Below are positions 1-12,216 of a stretch of 64,000 nt of DNA, piece by piece (the first letter of the stretch is position 1; every line of letters begins with the position of its first letter). The notes beneath the pieces are model-generated. The model was not told the origin of the DNA. It saw only the letters and a program-made list of their open reading frames with translations, and did not search any database. Source of the stretch: Hymenopus coronatus (Eukaryota > Arthropoda > Insecta > Mantodea > Hymenopodidae); assembly GCA_030762935.1 (NCBI GenBank), contig CM060899.1, forward strand, positions 16,041,001 to 16,105,000, given 5' to 3'. The position numbers and the translations under genes were made by a program.

Positions 1-1479
1 GAAAACCACACTGGATATTAATCAGAAGATTTTGGGATTCCAGCCTCCAATCCAATCATGCGCTCCATCTACTTGTACATGCAACTGGTGAGGGAAATAG
101 GACGATAACTGAAAGATGTTGGTGCTTTCCAGGTTTAGGAAGAGGCATGGTGGTGGCCTCTCATTACCTGTATGGAAAAATGGAGTCAACCCAGACACGA
201 TTATAGACCTCGAGTAACAAAGCCTTGCCATCAGGAGACAGATGTTGCAACAGTTGGGCGTGGATGCCACTTGGTCCTGGGGCAGAGTGTCGCTAAGATG
301 AAAGTGAATTGTCTAGTTCTGCCATGTTGAAAAGGCGATTATAATCTTTAAGGTTTCCAGAACGAAATGAGAATCCTTGAGATTCCTCCTGAGCCTTAAC
401 GGAAAGAAACTAAGGGGAATAATTGTCTGAGCTAGACACCTAAGCGAAAGCACTGCCTAAAGTGTTCGTCACATCAAATGTATCAATAGCAGCTCCGGCA
501 ACTGTTTTGAGACCGGCGATGGATATATAGGTCGATTTTCCAGATAATTTACTTATCCCATAGGCTAGAGGAAGGTGTGTGTCAATTAAAGAACCCTACG
601 AATTTATTCCATGATACCTTTTTGCTATCCTTAATAACCTGTCTAGGATGTGCACGCCATCTTCTTATAGTGTATCAGGTAATCCAGTGAAGGGAGACGC
701 TGGAAAAGCCGTAGAGCACGCTTGCGAGCAGGAATAGCATTCTGGCATTCATCGGTTTACCAAGGTACCGAAAATCGACGAGTGTGGCCATTCGAACGCG
801 GAATGGATTGCTCCTCAGCAGAAAGAATTTTTCCTGTGAGATGTTCGAGTTCACAGAATAGTACTCTTCGTAGGTAAACACAGCCAAGCGGGAATACAGG
901 TCCCAGTTGACATGATCTAAGAGCCAGCTAGGTAAACAGGTGGAACATACATCGTGTGTCAAGAGACTAACAAAACAAGAGAAGTGGTCACTAGAATTCT
1001 AATAAGAGTTGCTATTCCAGCATAACAAGACTTCCCAAGCGAACGCATGTGAAATTTGTTACGGACAAAGCGGCGCAGGGGAGGGTTTTCTCCGGGTTCT
1101 CCGGTTTCCCCTTCCATCTCATTCCACCGGTGCTCCGTCTTCATTCCATGTATCACCAGTGTCATCGCCTACAGTGCCACAAGTAGTAAATGCGGACGTT
1201 CAACACTATAAAAAACTACTGCTGAGGGGAATAAGTTGGTATATCAACATCAGCTGAAGGTACATTTATACTGCAAATGGTGAAGCTAATGGAGGTTATC
1301 TTACTCCTGACAGCAATGGACTGTATATTAGCTTGAATGGAAACAGTGTTGGCTAAGATATCATCTCTGATAAGAATCGTGGTGCCCTCATGTGCAGGAA
1401 CTCCATTCGACGGTGATATATCACACCGGACAGAAGAGTACCGCCTGATGGTGAGGTTGTCTTTTAAGCAAACGACCAA
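1..1479 (-). pseudogene. LINE ORF2 relic: endonuclease and start of reverse transcriptase
   Basis: The part at 1216-1479 reads GTTILIRDD and then NVPSADVDIPTYSP, typical of an APE-type endonuclease of jockey-like LINEs. After the SINE interruption the - strand at about 600-780 carries the end of the endonuclease: in one frame a WWTDECQNA-like stretch followed by ARKRALR. At about 60-200 comes the start of the reverse transcriptase, with KPGK and a YRPISLT-like block in shifted frames. Stops and frameshifts occur throughout. The catalytic part of the polymerase lies outside the window. Confidence 0.72.
1027..1225 (+). mobile_element. SINE family B, copy 1 (5'-truncated)
   Basis: This stretch matches a second copy at 26987-27228 over most of its length. 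Shared blocks include the GGTTTTCT, GGTTCTC and TTTCCCC run, then ATTCCA, TTCATT and ACATGTAT-like words, and a final AACACTATCAAA/AACACTATAAAA end. The tRNA-like 5' head present in copy 2 is missing here, so the copy is truncated. It sits inside the endonuclease region of a - strand LINE and explains why that reading frame stops and resumes. Confidence 0.75.
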
Positions 1480-1863
1480 AGATTGATTCTGGTGATTAAC
1501 AGTCCAAGCTCTGCTTTAATTCCCTATGTGTATGATAGCCATTTTCAATTGTATGGGATAAGTCTTAAATCGAAAGATGCTTCTGCAAATTGGTCCATGC
1601 TGATCGGCTGAATTTGTTCTCTTTAGGTGTTGAACTAGTACTGTTTTTAGGAGCACGTTCCTACCATTTCCGCACTGTTCGTTTGGCGGTGGGGGAAGAA
1701 TCTTCCTGGTCCATCTCCTCCACGGGATAGGATTAGAGGTACCTACTGAACGGTGTAGATGGGCGACGGCGATCTATACTCCCCTCAAAAGATTCCTCCA
1801 AAGAGGATCTTCATGGAGATTGGCATTGACCTTTCCTTCCCTTGGATGGCTTGGGAGATGACT

Positions 1864-3047
1864 TTACATTGCCTTTAAGGAAGTCGGTCGTGATATAGCT
1901 GGTGCAGAACTTGCGACGGGTAAGCTGTTCCTACTGCCCGAGGTCGACGATTTGGATGATGCATTTTCTGTAACAGTCCTTACAATGGTGGGTTTGGCAG
2001 ACATAAATGCCGATGTAGAAGTAGATTTTGAGAACTTTTGGTGCAATCTGGCTATTAGAGTATTTTCGGCTATTTTAGTCCCATTAATATCGCCGGTCTC
2101 GGTGGCGATTTCCTGGCTCGATACCGGTTTAGCTGCAAGAGCTATAGGTACCAGAGCGCGGGACAGAGGATTGGCGGATATGTAGGAGCTTCCGAAAAGG
2201 ACACCTTCTCTGTCACCCGTAACTCCTGGATGGCTCTCTCCTCTGCAAACCGAAGACAACTGCGGGAACTATATGAGTGTTCGCCGCCTCAGTTAACGCA
2301 CGATGGAGGGGATGTACAAGCTCCATCATGCATGGCTTCTCCAAAGATGACACGAGACTGATCTGCATAGAAATCACTTGTTTGCCCATAGCACCTGTGT
2401 GGGTTCACAATGAGGGCATAACCTGGATGGCTTCGTACCCTACCTTAATTCTTTGCAGGAGATCTGCCCAATCAAAAGTAAGGAACAGGGTACGGGTAGG
2501 CACAAATTCGCGATTCTCTTTTCTTTGGACCCTGTTAACAGATGTAACACGTCAGATTTTCCGAACTCCTTAGAGAACAAGCCAACCAATGCGTGGGTGG
2601 TTGCAACACCACGAGAGGAGTTCAAGGTTTTATGCGTTACGTCTTTAATCGGGTAACTGCCTAACAGCGCGCCTCTCTGTAGTTTGGCTGCTTGGGCTGC
2701 AGAAATTGCCTCAGAAGCGCACTTAACACAAGAGTGAATCGGACCAGCGATTTTATCAAAGCTCTTTCGATGGCGAAAGGGTAACACAGGGGAAATAGCA
2801 GGCTCACCGTCCCACTCATCCTAGAGTTCGGTATGGTACCTAGTCCTGGCCGATTGTCTAGGGGTGAGTTAGTTCCTAGCCTCCCGTTTAGACGAAACAG
2901 AAACCAAAGTGGTGTATTAGAATCCACACCCTCCCCAGTAACTGAAAAACAAAAGCCCAGGCTCAGATACACAATCCTCAACCAACCAGGATATCCCTTT
3001 CCCCCAAAAAAAAGGTCTCCATGCACGGCCTGCACGTGGGTAGGCAT
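1864..3047 (-). pseudogene. LINE ORF1 (gag-like) relic
   Basis: Pieces in different frames match the ORF1 protein of jockey-like elements, an RNA-binding protein that coats the element's transcript. Near 2700-2790 the - strand reads FAIERAL followed by an IAGP-like stretch. Near 2600 it reads TLNSSRGVATTH, the conserved segment ahead of the zinc-knuckle region. A Ser/Thr-rich tail follows at 1864-2259. At least three frame changes are needed to follow the protein, so no intact product is made. The assignment rests on recalled family motifs and not on a search. Confidence 0.65.
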
Positions 3048-3160
3048 TTTGTCCTACTCACTCCTCCACCACCCAGAGATTGCCCACACAAGGGATCAAG
3101 GTTGGCTGGGGAACCCGGGTGCGCCAAACCCATACCTACCAAAGTAAGCCCCTCAGGGGT

Positions 3161-3412
3161 AGTTGTTCCAGGTTAGGTATCTTTATTCTAAGACTGAAAG
3201 ATTCCTGATGTAGCACCTGAAGTTGCTGAGACATTTCAGATAATAGTCATAACTCATTCACAAAGGAAATAATATGCCAAAGCTTTATATATGTAAGAAG
3301 AGATTAAAGCATATTGAACTTATATTTAGATAATTTGGGCTTAGGCTTTCATTTTGTCAAAATATGTGGAAAAAATATGTATTTTGTGGCATTACAAGAA
3401 TTCTGTAACACT

Positions 3413-3459
<47 letters not shown>

Positions 3460-4791
3460 ACAAATGCAAGGTCAAGATGATTTAAATTATCGTCTGGGCT
3501 GGTGTAATGTAATAAGCAGAGACCGTTACTTTGGCAGAATGCCTTTATTAATGTGTTATATCTGTCATCCTTTCGAAAGCAATTCTGCACTATTTACATC
3601 TTAGGGATTGACACACAGTGTTATGTTGCCTTTTTTCTGGATTTTTTAAAAAATATAAATACCTAATTGCCGAAATAAATGCCTTTGGTTTCATTATTGA
3701 TTATGTATTCCTTCGTTGTTAAAAAGAACAATGAGTTCCCCGTAAAAGGGGCTAACAGCAGGTAAGCGTTTTAATTATAATTTCTGTTTTCTCGACTTTC
3801 ATCATACCTGTTTTAAAAGTATAGCAATGAGAGCCGAAGCTGCTATTTTAATGGTCAGTCCTTTTTTTTAATAGTGTTTAACGCTGCTTTTTCTACAAAT
3901 GATAGTGCAGGTGATGACACTGATGATACATCGAATGAAGATGGAGTACCGGAGGAATGTGATGTCATTAACGGCAATTTGAGGACACACATAAAAATGA
4001 AGCTGCACTAAAGTATTTTTATATTATTCTAAGGCATTGCAGTTGAAATGAAAACACAGTTACTTATCTGTGCTCATACTTCACGCATTTTGCAAAAATA
4101 AACGATTTTTAAATCCGATGAAAATCAGAACAGTTACAAAGTCATTTCTGAATATCGTAATGCTTCTTTTGTCGAAAACATTCGATAGTAGCCGACATTA
4201 ATGTCAGAGAAAAGGATGCGGGACAGAAATCCTTTACTGGGTAATTTTGATAAGCCAGATAATAATAATTAGTAGAACACGGTAGAACTCCAGAAGGCAA
4301 TGCTTCATGGTCCATTGGATCTCCCTGGAGTGCTCAGTGTATCGATCGGTATATGTTTTGCGTAAGGTTGAATTAAAGAATGGGATTAAATATTAGTCAC
4401 AAAATAAGTGTCAAAACTGAAAAATAATGGTGTAAGAAACAACGGAGATTGCTTCTCAGGTAATAATATTTTAAGAACAATTTTAGTATAATGATCTTGT
4501 AAACATTGCCCTTAAGAGTGTATAACGCACATGACCCTCACTTTATTTCAGTGAAGTGCATGGAACATTGAGACAGCAAAACAATAAATATAAGTAAATC
4601 AAGGAACAGGTCTGCACAACTGGTAAGTTTTTATAAGTACAGCCACAGAGGAATATTTTTTTCGAAATATGACTTTAAATTTTGTTACCCACATGTATTT
4701 CAAACAACCTTTATTATGATTTCATGCCGAAGAACGTTTTATTAACATAAATTAGGGTTTATAATGCTTTATTTCCTTCCTGTTTATGTAG
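3161..4791. other. Intergenic DNA with one microsatellite
   Basis: Apart from the TG repeat listed separately I recognise no gene here. A short acidic open stretch at about 3880-4010 ends in a stop and could be a relic exon, but nothing supports it beyond being open. Confidence 0.4.
3415..3457. repeat. (TG)n microsatellite
   Basis: About 21 uninterrupted TG units are visible. The open frames through it (Val/Cys on one strand, Thr/His on the other) are products of the repeat and not genes. Confidence 0.97.
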
Positions 4792-4925
4792 GCATACTGA
4801 AGAATGCATTGCAGCCAAATTATCCAAAATGCAAGGGATCGATAGTGATTCCTGACAGTTGCCTTACCTTTGAGTTGGAATACTTCTATGGCGTGACACT
4901 TCTAAGGAACCTTTTTCTCTATCTG
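4792..4925 (+). CDS. Possible internal exon, product not recognised
   Basis: A 134-nt stretch is bounded by a pyrimidine-rich acceptor ending TTTATGTAG and by a strong donor, CTG followed by GTAAGT. One frame is open throughout and reads residues such as NALQPNYPKCKGS and LTFELEYFYG. I recognise no family, and no partner exon was found within a few kilobases. The good splice sites could be chance, since GTAAGT is not rare in AT-rich DNA. Evidence of transcription would be needed to call it a gene. Confidence 0.2.
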
Positions 4926-6471
4926 GTAAGTCTGAAGTTGAATGTTGACATTTATATGGAACAAGCACTAATAGCTGGTAATAAGTAGCTTCATAATGTG
5001 GATATGTATAACTAGTAAATTAAAAATCAAAACATGATTATAGTTGAAGAAAACAGAAAGTATGCTCTTTTTTATTTTTTTTCCCAAAAAATACAAATTT
5101 AAGAGACATTCAGCCCTATTTGTATCATTTCCAGGGAACACAATGGGGAGGGAGGCAGTCTCTTTTGGTTCTCCATTTCCTTTTTATTTTTTTGTTTTGT
5201 TTTGCTTTAACTGAGTATTAAACTTATTTACAATATTTGCAAAATATATCTGCCAACTTGTGACCCTTTTTCATAATTGTAATTTCTGTGTGTAAGCCTC
5301 GCAAGCCAAAAATTATTTTAGCTCTTCTAGTGCCAACCCAAATAGCAAAATACTGTCTGAAAAGTGCCAAGCAATTTTAGAGGAGAATGCAGAGTTTTAA
5401 ATTATTTGTAATAAAATGAGTACCAAAAGGCATGGAGAGTGAATCTTTTTTTCACTTTCAGTAAACTGTTTTGTCTGCTGCATAATATACATTATATGTA
5501 TGGAAAGTCTCCTCAATATTTTTAAAAAATTGAAAACAAAAAAAAATTTTGAAAACAAAATTAAAAATCTCAAAACAATCAATAATTAGGCATACAAAAT
5601 CTCACTACACCAAAAGCTCAGGCTAATTAAATGAAAGGTTGGATATTTCTTTACTAAAACAGCATCCTGCTTTGGTCTGGTGTTTTATTTTTAAAATACA
5701 AAAAATGAATTCACCCAACCTGAAACTGAAAAAAAAGTCACCAAAAACCACACATATAAGCTTGATGCACTATTAATGAATATGGCATAAAGCAATAAGA
5801 TACAAATGCACCGTAGATTACTGCACAATTTAGCACTTGTGTTGTTGCATAGGTGAATAGTTGATTCACATTGTATTCGTCATCTGGTTACACCTCCGTA
5901 AATCCATTTTGGTAAGTACACCAATTATTTGCATACATATGAGGGCCGCTGATATTGGATATATTTTCATCGCTGAAGCTAGAATATATATCTTCCTCTC
6001 TCACATCAATGTTGGAAATTCTTTCAACAAGGCCTGAAGATTCAAAATCACTCGCTTTCTTCTAATACATCACGAACTGAAGCTCCTAGTTTCTCTTCGG
6101 TTCATAACCTTTGGCTAGACCACACCATGTTTCAACCAGCATAAACAAACATTGGGAAGAGAAATTAAATTTGGAGCTAATTTAACACTTTGGAGTGAAG
6201 ATAAGCTCTGGAAATGCTCCAGAAAAGCTTTCTCTATGGCTATGACATGGAAAATACACAGACTTTTCCATTGGAAAGAGGTAAAATGTATGAAAAGGGC
6301 ATCACTATTAGATCATGATTGGTAAGTTTTGCAGAAATTTCAGAGTATGCTTACATCGTGATTGGCACTAAATGGGTTAAGTTGCCATCAACCTGGACTC
6401 TTTTTAAAGCCTTTGAAATAGACTCGTTAATCTTAATTTCATATTTCTTCTTTTCCTGTCAATATTTAAAA
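4926..6471. other. AT-rich DNA, nothing recognised
   Basis: The stretch has many A and T runs and only short open frames with no recognisable motifs. Confidence 0.5.
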
Positions 6472-7420
6472 CTAATTGGTCAAAGTGGTGGCCATAGTAC
6501 TCTGTGTCTTCTGGAATTTGTTTATTAATGAATAAACAATGGGATGATCTCTTGATTTTGATCTCTTTATTCTTTGATTCCATCCTTCTGAGATGTTATT
6601 TTTGTGGTGGCTTCTTCCACAGCAATTCCACATATTTCTTGGTATGTGGCTCATTATTGAGCCATTAGTCTACAGAATAGTCATTGTCATAGAACTCTTG
6701 AAGTTTTTGGCTGTCCTGAATGTAGAGCCAGCCATCATTCAGCATTTCCAGAGGAAGATGAGTTAGTGCTGAACATATTCTTATATGCCAGAGCATATCT
6801 TCATTTTCCCTATAGGCAGGAACAAGGCTGCAATATTGCACTTTTCTCCACAAACATTAATTAAAATGATAATTGCAATCCAAAATCTCTGTTTCAGGAA
6901 ACAAGATTCTAGATCACTGTACAACAGCAGTTTCGAAGTCCATCATGAGAGTTGCAGTGTTCCATCCAGGAACATTGGTTTTTATAGCTCTGAAAAAACG
7001 GTCATATGTTTATTTTATATTCTGCACCAAGGTGTTTATAGCTGGAATTGTATTTGTTTCCTCCCAGGAACCTCCAAGATTGGCGTGAATGACAAATCAC
7101 TGTCCAAACGCCTTGCTCCAACTCTTGAAGATTCCCTCAACAAAGAACAAATCAGATCCTCATATAGATGGTTTTCCTTTTTCATTGGCAAGGAAAAATA
7201 TTGCATCATTTGGACCTCTGTTGTCATCTTCAAGCAAAAATGTGTTACTATTGTTTATAAGCAAGAGATTTTCTTGAAGCACTATGTCTTTGGAATCAGT
7301 CGGTTTTTTGTATGTCCCATGTTTTATCACCTAATGCAATGCAGTGATTGTTTGGAACTACTCAGTGATAGTAGCAATGTGACTAAGTCACTGCCTCAAT
7401 TGAAGAGATGTCCTATATCT
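6472..7420 (-). pseudogene. MULE-type transposase relic
   Basis: The - strand carries consecutive pieces of a MULE-domain transposase, the kind often linked to FLYWCH zinc fingers in insects. In order they read: an ANEKGKP region near 7170; TYDRFFRAIK and NVPGWNTATLMMDFETA near 6930-7010, the DDE-domain region with its MMDFE motif; CLWRKVQ, LVPAYREN and ALTHLPLEML near 6730-6850; and NNISEGWNQRIKRS with a following helix near 6490-6610. Several stops and frame changes interrupt it, so it is dead. The 214-residue open frame on the + strand at 6785-7429 is its antisense shadow. I see no terminal inverted repeats around it. Confidence 0.78.
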
Positions 7421-8480
<1,060 letters not shown>

Positions 8481-9729
8481 ATATTAGGATGATGTTATAA
8501 CAAGGATCCATTGCCCTCTATGATGTCTCCCCAATGCAGTTTGCATCAGCCTTTTTAAAAAAATTTTATTTGAGTGACACGATTGGGATCCCTAATTTTC
8601 CCTCCTGCTGCGTCTGACAAAGATATCATTGGAGACCATGCACACTTCTCATAAGCAAGTGAATCAATCAGATACTATCTGCATACTCATACATTGGTCT
8701 CAGCAGAACTCACTATTATCTCATATTGGTCCGAATGTTTCAGAAATGATCAGCTGTTAATCACTTCCATGTTATTTGTTCCTGTGTCTAGGGATTATTT
8801 GCAGAGGTTGGCTATCATTGTGACAAATGATGTGTTTGTTGGTTGCCATATGAAAAGCTTGGAGTCATCGGCCATTTCTGTCTGCTTGAACATGTGCATT
8901 GGTGAACCTTTGTACTTAGAAACCTTGTTCGCTTCCTCTCATCACATGTTTTAAATGATTCCTTTAATTTCCCCATACTGTAGAAAACACACCATTGTCT
9001 AATGTTTGTAATATAAATTCCTGTGAAGTTGTACTTCATTTAGAACTTATCAGAATTAATAGAATCATTACACAGAATTTGCTTTTCTAATTTTTCAAAT
9101 CATTTACATCCCCTAACCAACATATTAGGTTTGGTAATTCTGTGCTTGTCTTTCTATTCAAAGATTGGACCAGAATTCATTTCAGTAACACTGATCATCA
9201 ACAATTATCAAACTTGTTCCCATTTGTTATGCCAACTGATTGTGTTTTTCTTAAATCATCATGTCACTAAAAATATTCACAAAAAAATATCCACCTGAAT
9301 CAAACACAAGCACATGTATGATATGACATGGGCCATGTCTTTCTCACATCAGAAATTGCAGAAATCCAACCCATACCGTTTTTGATTTGCAATTACTAAT
9401 ATGGTTTTATTGGATTCCATTTGCTAAGTAAGAACAGAGAAAATTTAAAGATTTCTCATCAAAGCTATAAAATTAATTTTTTGCAGCAACAGGTTGTAAT
9501 CTATGTTGCCAAATTCCTCACTGGTTACAATTTATTCTAAAAGTGGTTTACTTTTATCAATTTCAGAAGTGAGTGTTGACAGTTTCTTTCCTAAATACAA
9601 TGGCTGATGTACAGCTGATCTTTAAAAGTATAGATATTTTTTACCTGGCTAGAAGCCCGAGAAGATTTTGAATTAATATGTCGCCAGGAAAGCTTCAGTT
9701 CTTATTTTAGATATTTTCTTTTTCCACAG
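8481..9729. other. Region upstream of zinc-finger gene A
   Basis: No coding exon is recognised. It should contain a 5' exon or intron of gene A, because the first coding exon is preceded by a convincing acceptor (TTTTTCCACAG ending at 9729). I could not place the promoter or the upstream exon. Confidence 0.4.
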
Positions 9730-9781
9730 ATTTGTTAATGAAGTTAATAGCAGCCCCATCAGATTAAACAACAGCTATGAA

Positions 9782-10252
9782 ATGGATATCAAAATAGAAA
9801 TAAAAGAAGAGAGTCCTCTCACAGATGAAATAGCCTCACAGAATGAGAGAGAGTTGTTTAACAAGGCTCATACAATGAAGACAAATATTAATTTTGTGCT
9901 TTTAGAAGGTGATCGTGATGTGGCATTCAAAACAGAAATTAAATCAGAGACTGATTTTTCAGACTTTTTTTCACAGAAAGAAAGAAAATGCTTTATCAAA
10001 CTTCCTATAAAGCAGATTAAGTCTGAAACTGTTACATCAAGCAACAATTATGAGATAGAGGTAAAAAAAGAAATTGTTGAACAGAGTCTGGTTTCAGACT
10101 TTATTTCACAGAGTGAGAGAGAAATTCTTCCAATGGATCCTGTAATGAAGGATAAAAAGTATAGCACTCATCATGAAATAGATAAAGCAAAAATTAAAGA
10201 GGAACCTTGGTGGCTGGAAGCAGAAACTTCATCTGTTTGTGATGACATTAAA
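9782..10252 (+). CDS. Zinc-finger gene A, coding exon 1 (acidic N-terminus with SUMO-type motifs)
   Basis: This exon encodes residues 1-157 of a predicted 418-aa C2H2 protein, probably a nuclear DNA-binding regulator. It holds five psi-K-x-E matches, the consensus for SUMO attachment: IKEE at 7-10, IKSE at 53-56 and 79-82, VKKE at 94-97 and IKEE at 138-141. A motif of the form S/D-hydrophobic-SQxERE occurs three times (near 18-24, 63-69 and 109-114), so the N-terminus is built of internal repeats. The exon ends at a GTAAGT donor in phase 0. Upstream, an acceptor ends at 9729 and the frame stays open from it to the ATG, so coding could extend into an unseen exon. I chose 9782 because gene B starts at the matching Met. 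An arthropod-wide family is likely, but its exact role is unknown. Confidence 0.82.
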
Positions 10253-10690
10253 GTAAGTTCTGTTAAACTCTAGTGCAGTTAGAATCTTTTTTTTTATTTT
10301 ATGTTTGATAAAGTATTAAAATTTTAGTTCATAAATTAATAATAAGAGGTAGTTTGTGGTGGATATGTATGGTGTTGTCAGATTTTGTATCCAAAGGATG
10401 GATGTGTTTTGAAAATTATAAGATATTTGAGGGGAGTTTTGTTGAAATAGTAACCAAAATATTCAGTAATATTATAATGTCAAACACCCACACTTAAAAT
10501 AGAAAGTGAAATGAAGGCTAAACAATAACAAAGGGAAATTCAGTGATTCAAAGATAACAACAACCATAGTAGTTGGTTATACTATGAATCCTGGAACTTA
10601 AGAACTTATAAAATTGTAAGGTGCCATTGGGGTTGTTATCTCAAAATAATTTGAAATCACCTTGTGGTTTACTGGGAAACATGCGAGTCA

Positions 10691-10866
10691 GTTGAAAAAT
10701 TCAATGCTATACCAGCATGTTGCCAAGGTAGCTCAGTGTCAGAGCAATTAGCTAGAGATCGGGAGATCTGTGGTTCAAATCCCAGCTATGGCATTGAATT
10801 TTTCAGTCTGACTCTACCTATCCAATAACAACCTAGTTACACAGTTTAGCCCAATGCTGGGAGACC
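10691..10866 (+). mobile_element. SINE family D, copy 1, with tRNA-like head
   Basis: The segment at about 10718-10791 resembles a tRNA: a near-complete acceptor pairing, a perfect GCTC/GAGC D-stem, and a B-box-like GGTTCAAATCC. The anticodon arm does not form a proper 7-nt loop, so I read it as tRNA-derived and not as a working tRNA gene. The words GAAAAATTCAATGC (10694-10707) and GCATTGAATTTTTC (10791-10804) are exact inverted copies flanking the tRNA-like part. A related but weaker copy is near 46870-46970. Confidence 0.65.
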
Positions 10867-11640
10867 ATAATAATCATATTAATTAATCTAAAATTTAAAT
10901 TGCTTATTGTTTTGCAGAGGTAACTATATTTTTCTTCTTTTTTATGATATTTTAATAAAGCAAGAGCTAATTAAGGAAAATTAAAGGCACTATGAATTAA
11001 CTAAAACAAATGATTTGATATTTATTTACAAAATGCCAAGAAGGCATATCTGTAGCTTCTATTTGAAATCCATAAAACTCCTAATGTTTCTTTTCATTAG
11101 CTACTCTGATTCAACATTGTTTTGCAAATAGTTATTAGTAGCATGTGATTTCTACTTTTCAAGTTCTATGTGTGTAGCTGACCTATAATAATGTAAGATA
11201 TTAGTAAGGGGAACAAAGTGTTTGATACTATTGCAAACTAGCCTATCACTCTTTTGTGCCATAGAAAATATATACATATTCTAGCCTACATACACATCTT
11301 TGTGACTTCAGACTAGATTGAAACTAAATATGATTATATCTGCATGTCATAATTAACAGTACAGTTTATGTTAGTTCTGAGGTAATGTTAAATTTTTGTA
11401 TTTGGTAAGTCTGCAGTTTGAACCCCAGACTGCTGCCCCTCCCCCTCATTCAGGTGTTTCAAAAACTGCTCCAATCCTCATAACTGGTAACGGGTAGGTC
11501 TGGATCTTGATAAACTCCACCTGTGCATATCTCCAAATATTCAAATGGACATTCTGACTTTCATATTGTTTGGTTCTACCAATTCTCTTTACTTTAAATA
11601 GAATGCAGATGCTGGATAAGGGAGATATCCTTTATTTCTG

Positions 11641-11668
11641 AAAAAAAAAAAAAAAAAAAAAAAAAAAA
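11641..11668. repeat. Poly-A tract
   Basis: Twenty-eight uninterrupted A residues lie in intron 1 of gene A. The tract could be the tail of an old retroposed sequence. Confidence 0.95.
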
Positions 11669-11887
11669 CATTTGAATTACTGTTTATGTTCTTATTATTA
11701 CAATCAAGGTTTTACAGTAAGTACTGATCTTAAATTACAGATGTAAAATTGAGATTGTTTTCTTACACTGCATTAAATGGTGAAATGTCAAATGCCATTG
11801 ATTCCTAATATCAGATACCATTTTTTACCCTAATCAAACCATGCAACTAGCACTGTATAAATCATTGTGTGAATTATTCTGTTACAG

Positions 11888-11919
11888 AATGGAGACACTT
11901 ATCCAATAAAATCTTCAAG
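11888..11919 (+). CDS. Zinc-finger gene A, 32-nt micro-exon
   Basis: A 32-nt exon lies between GTTACAG and a GTAAGT donor. It encodes NGDTYPIKSS plus two bases of an Arg codon. It was deduced from phase: exon 1 ends in phase 0 and the finger exon starts with one base completing a codon, so an exon of length 3n+2 is required. With it the full CDS is 1257 nt and closes exactly. Gene B has a matching 32-nt exon encoding DENFAPIKSP plus Arg, also after GTTACAG. It is too short to appear as an open frame by itself. Confidence 0.8.
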
Positions 11920-12216
11920 GTAAGTCTTTATTCTTGGCTAATATTTCAATTAAATATTTTATTTTTATGTTCATTTTTTCTTTATTTTTTATCACTTTCA
12001 CATATATGTTATATGTCTCGTTATGTTCTTGAACTGATGCAAATGGTATTTAAATAATCAATCCAATAAAATTTTCAAGGTAAGACTTCATTCTTGGCTA
12101 CTTTTTCAATTAGAGGTCTTCTGCTTCTTGGGTTAACTTTTTATCTCATACATATACTGTATATCTCATTTGTTCTTGAGCTGGTACGAATGATAATTAT
12201 ATAATGAATCCATCAA
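11901..12216 (+). repeat. Tandem duplication (about 160 bp) covering the micro-exon's 3' half and donor
   Basis: The sequence starting ATCCAATAAAAT at 11901 recurs at 12061. Similarity runs through the donor (GTAAGTCTT versus GTAAGACTT), an ATTCTTGGCTA block, and on to a GTTCTTGAACTGATGC / GTTCTTGAGCTGGTAC block and an ATAATNAATCCA end. The second unit keeps a usable donor near 12080, but the acceptor and the first half of the exon were not duplicated, so it is probably not an exon. Confidence 0.82.

Larger units (their letters stand above)
1..3160 (-). mobile_element. 5' part of a jockey-like non-LTR retrotransposon, broken and split by a SINE
   Basis: Reading the - strand from about 3160 down to the window edge gives, in order, an ORF1 gag-like region, an endonuclease region and the start of the reverse transcriptase. 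All of these are broken by frameshifts and stops, so the copy is dead. The element runs off the left edge of the window, so its 3' part cannot be seen. A tRNA-derived SINE lies inside the endonuclease region at about 1027-1225. The GC content is visibly higher than in the surrounding AT-rich DNA. The right limit near 3160 is approximate, because I saw no clear target-site duplication. Confidence 0.82.
10253..11887 (+). other. Intron 1 of zinc-finger gene A
   Basis: The intron runs from a GTAAGT donor to a GTTACAG acceptor. It contains a tRNA-derived SINE flanked by short inverted repeats (10694-10804) and a 28-nt poly-A tract. Nothing else was recognised. Confidence 0.7.

Noticed and set aside
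2833..3147. A 104-codon + strand open frame
   Set aside because: It is antisense to the ORF1 region of the - strand LINE.
3880..4010. An acidic open stretch (DDTDDTSNEDGVPEE) that could be an exon
   Set aside because: It has a plausible composition, but there is no donor, no partner exon and no recognisable family.
10718..10791. A possible functional tRNA gene
   Set aside because: The D-stem is perfect, but the anticodon arm lacks a normal 7-nt loop, and the sequence continues into a body shared with another SINE-like copy.
12061..12079. A second micro-exon in gene A
   Set aside because: The donor and the 3' half of the exon are duplicated, but there is no acceptor AG upstream at a usable distance.
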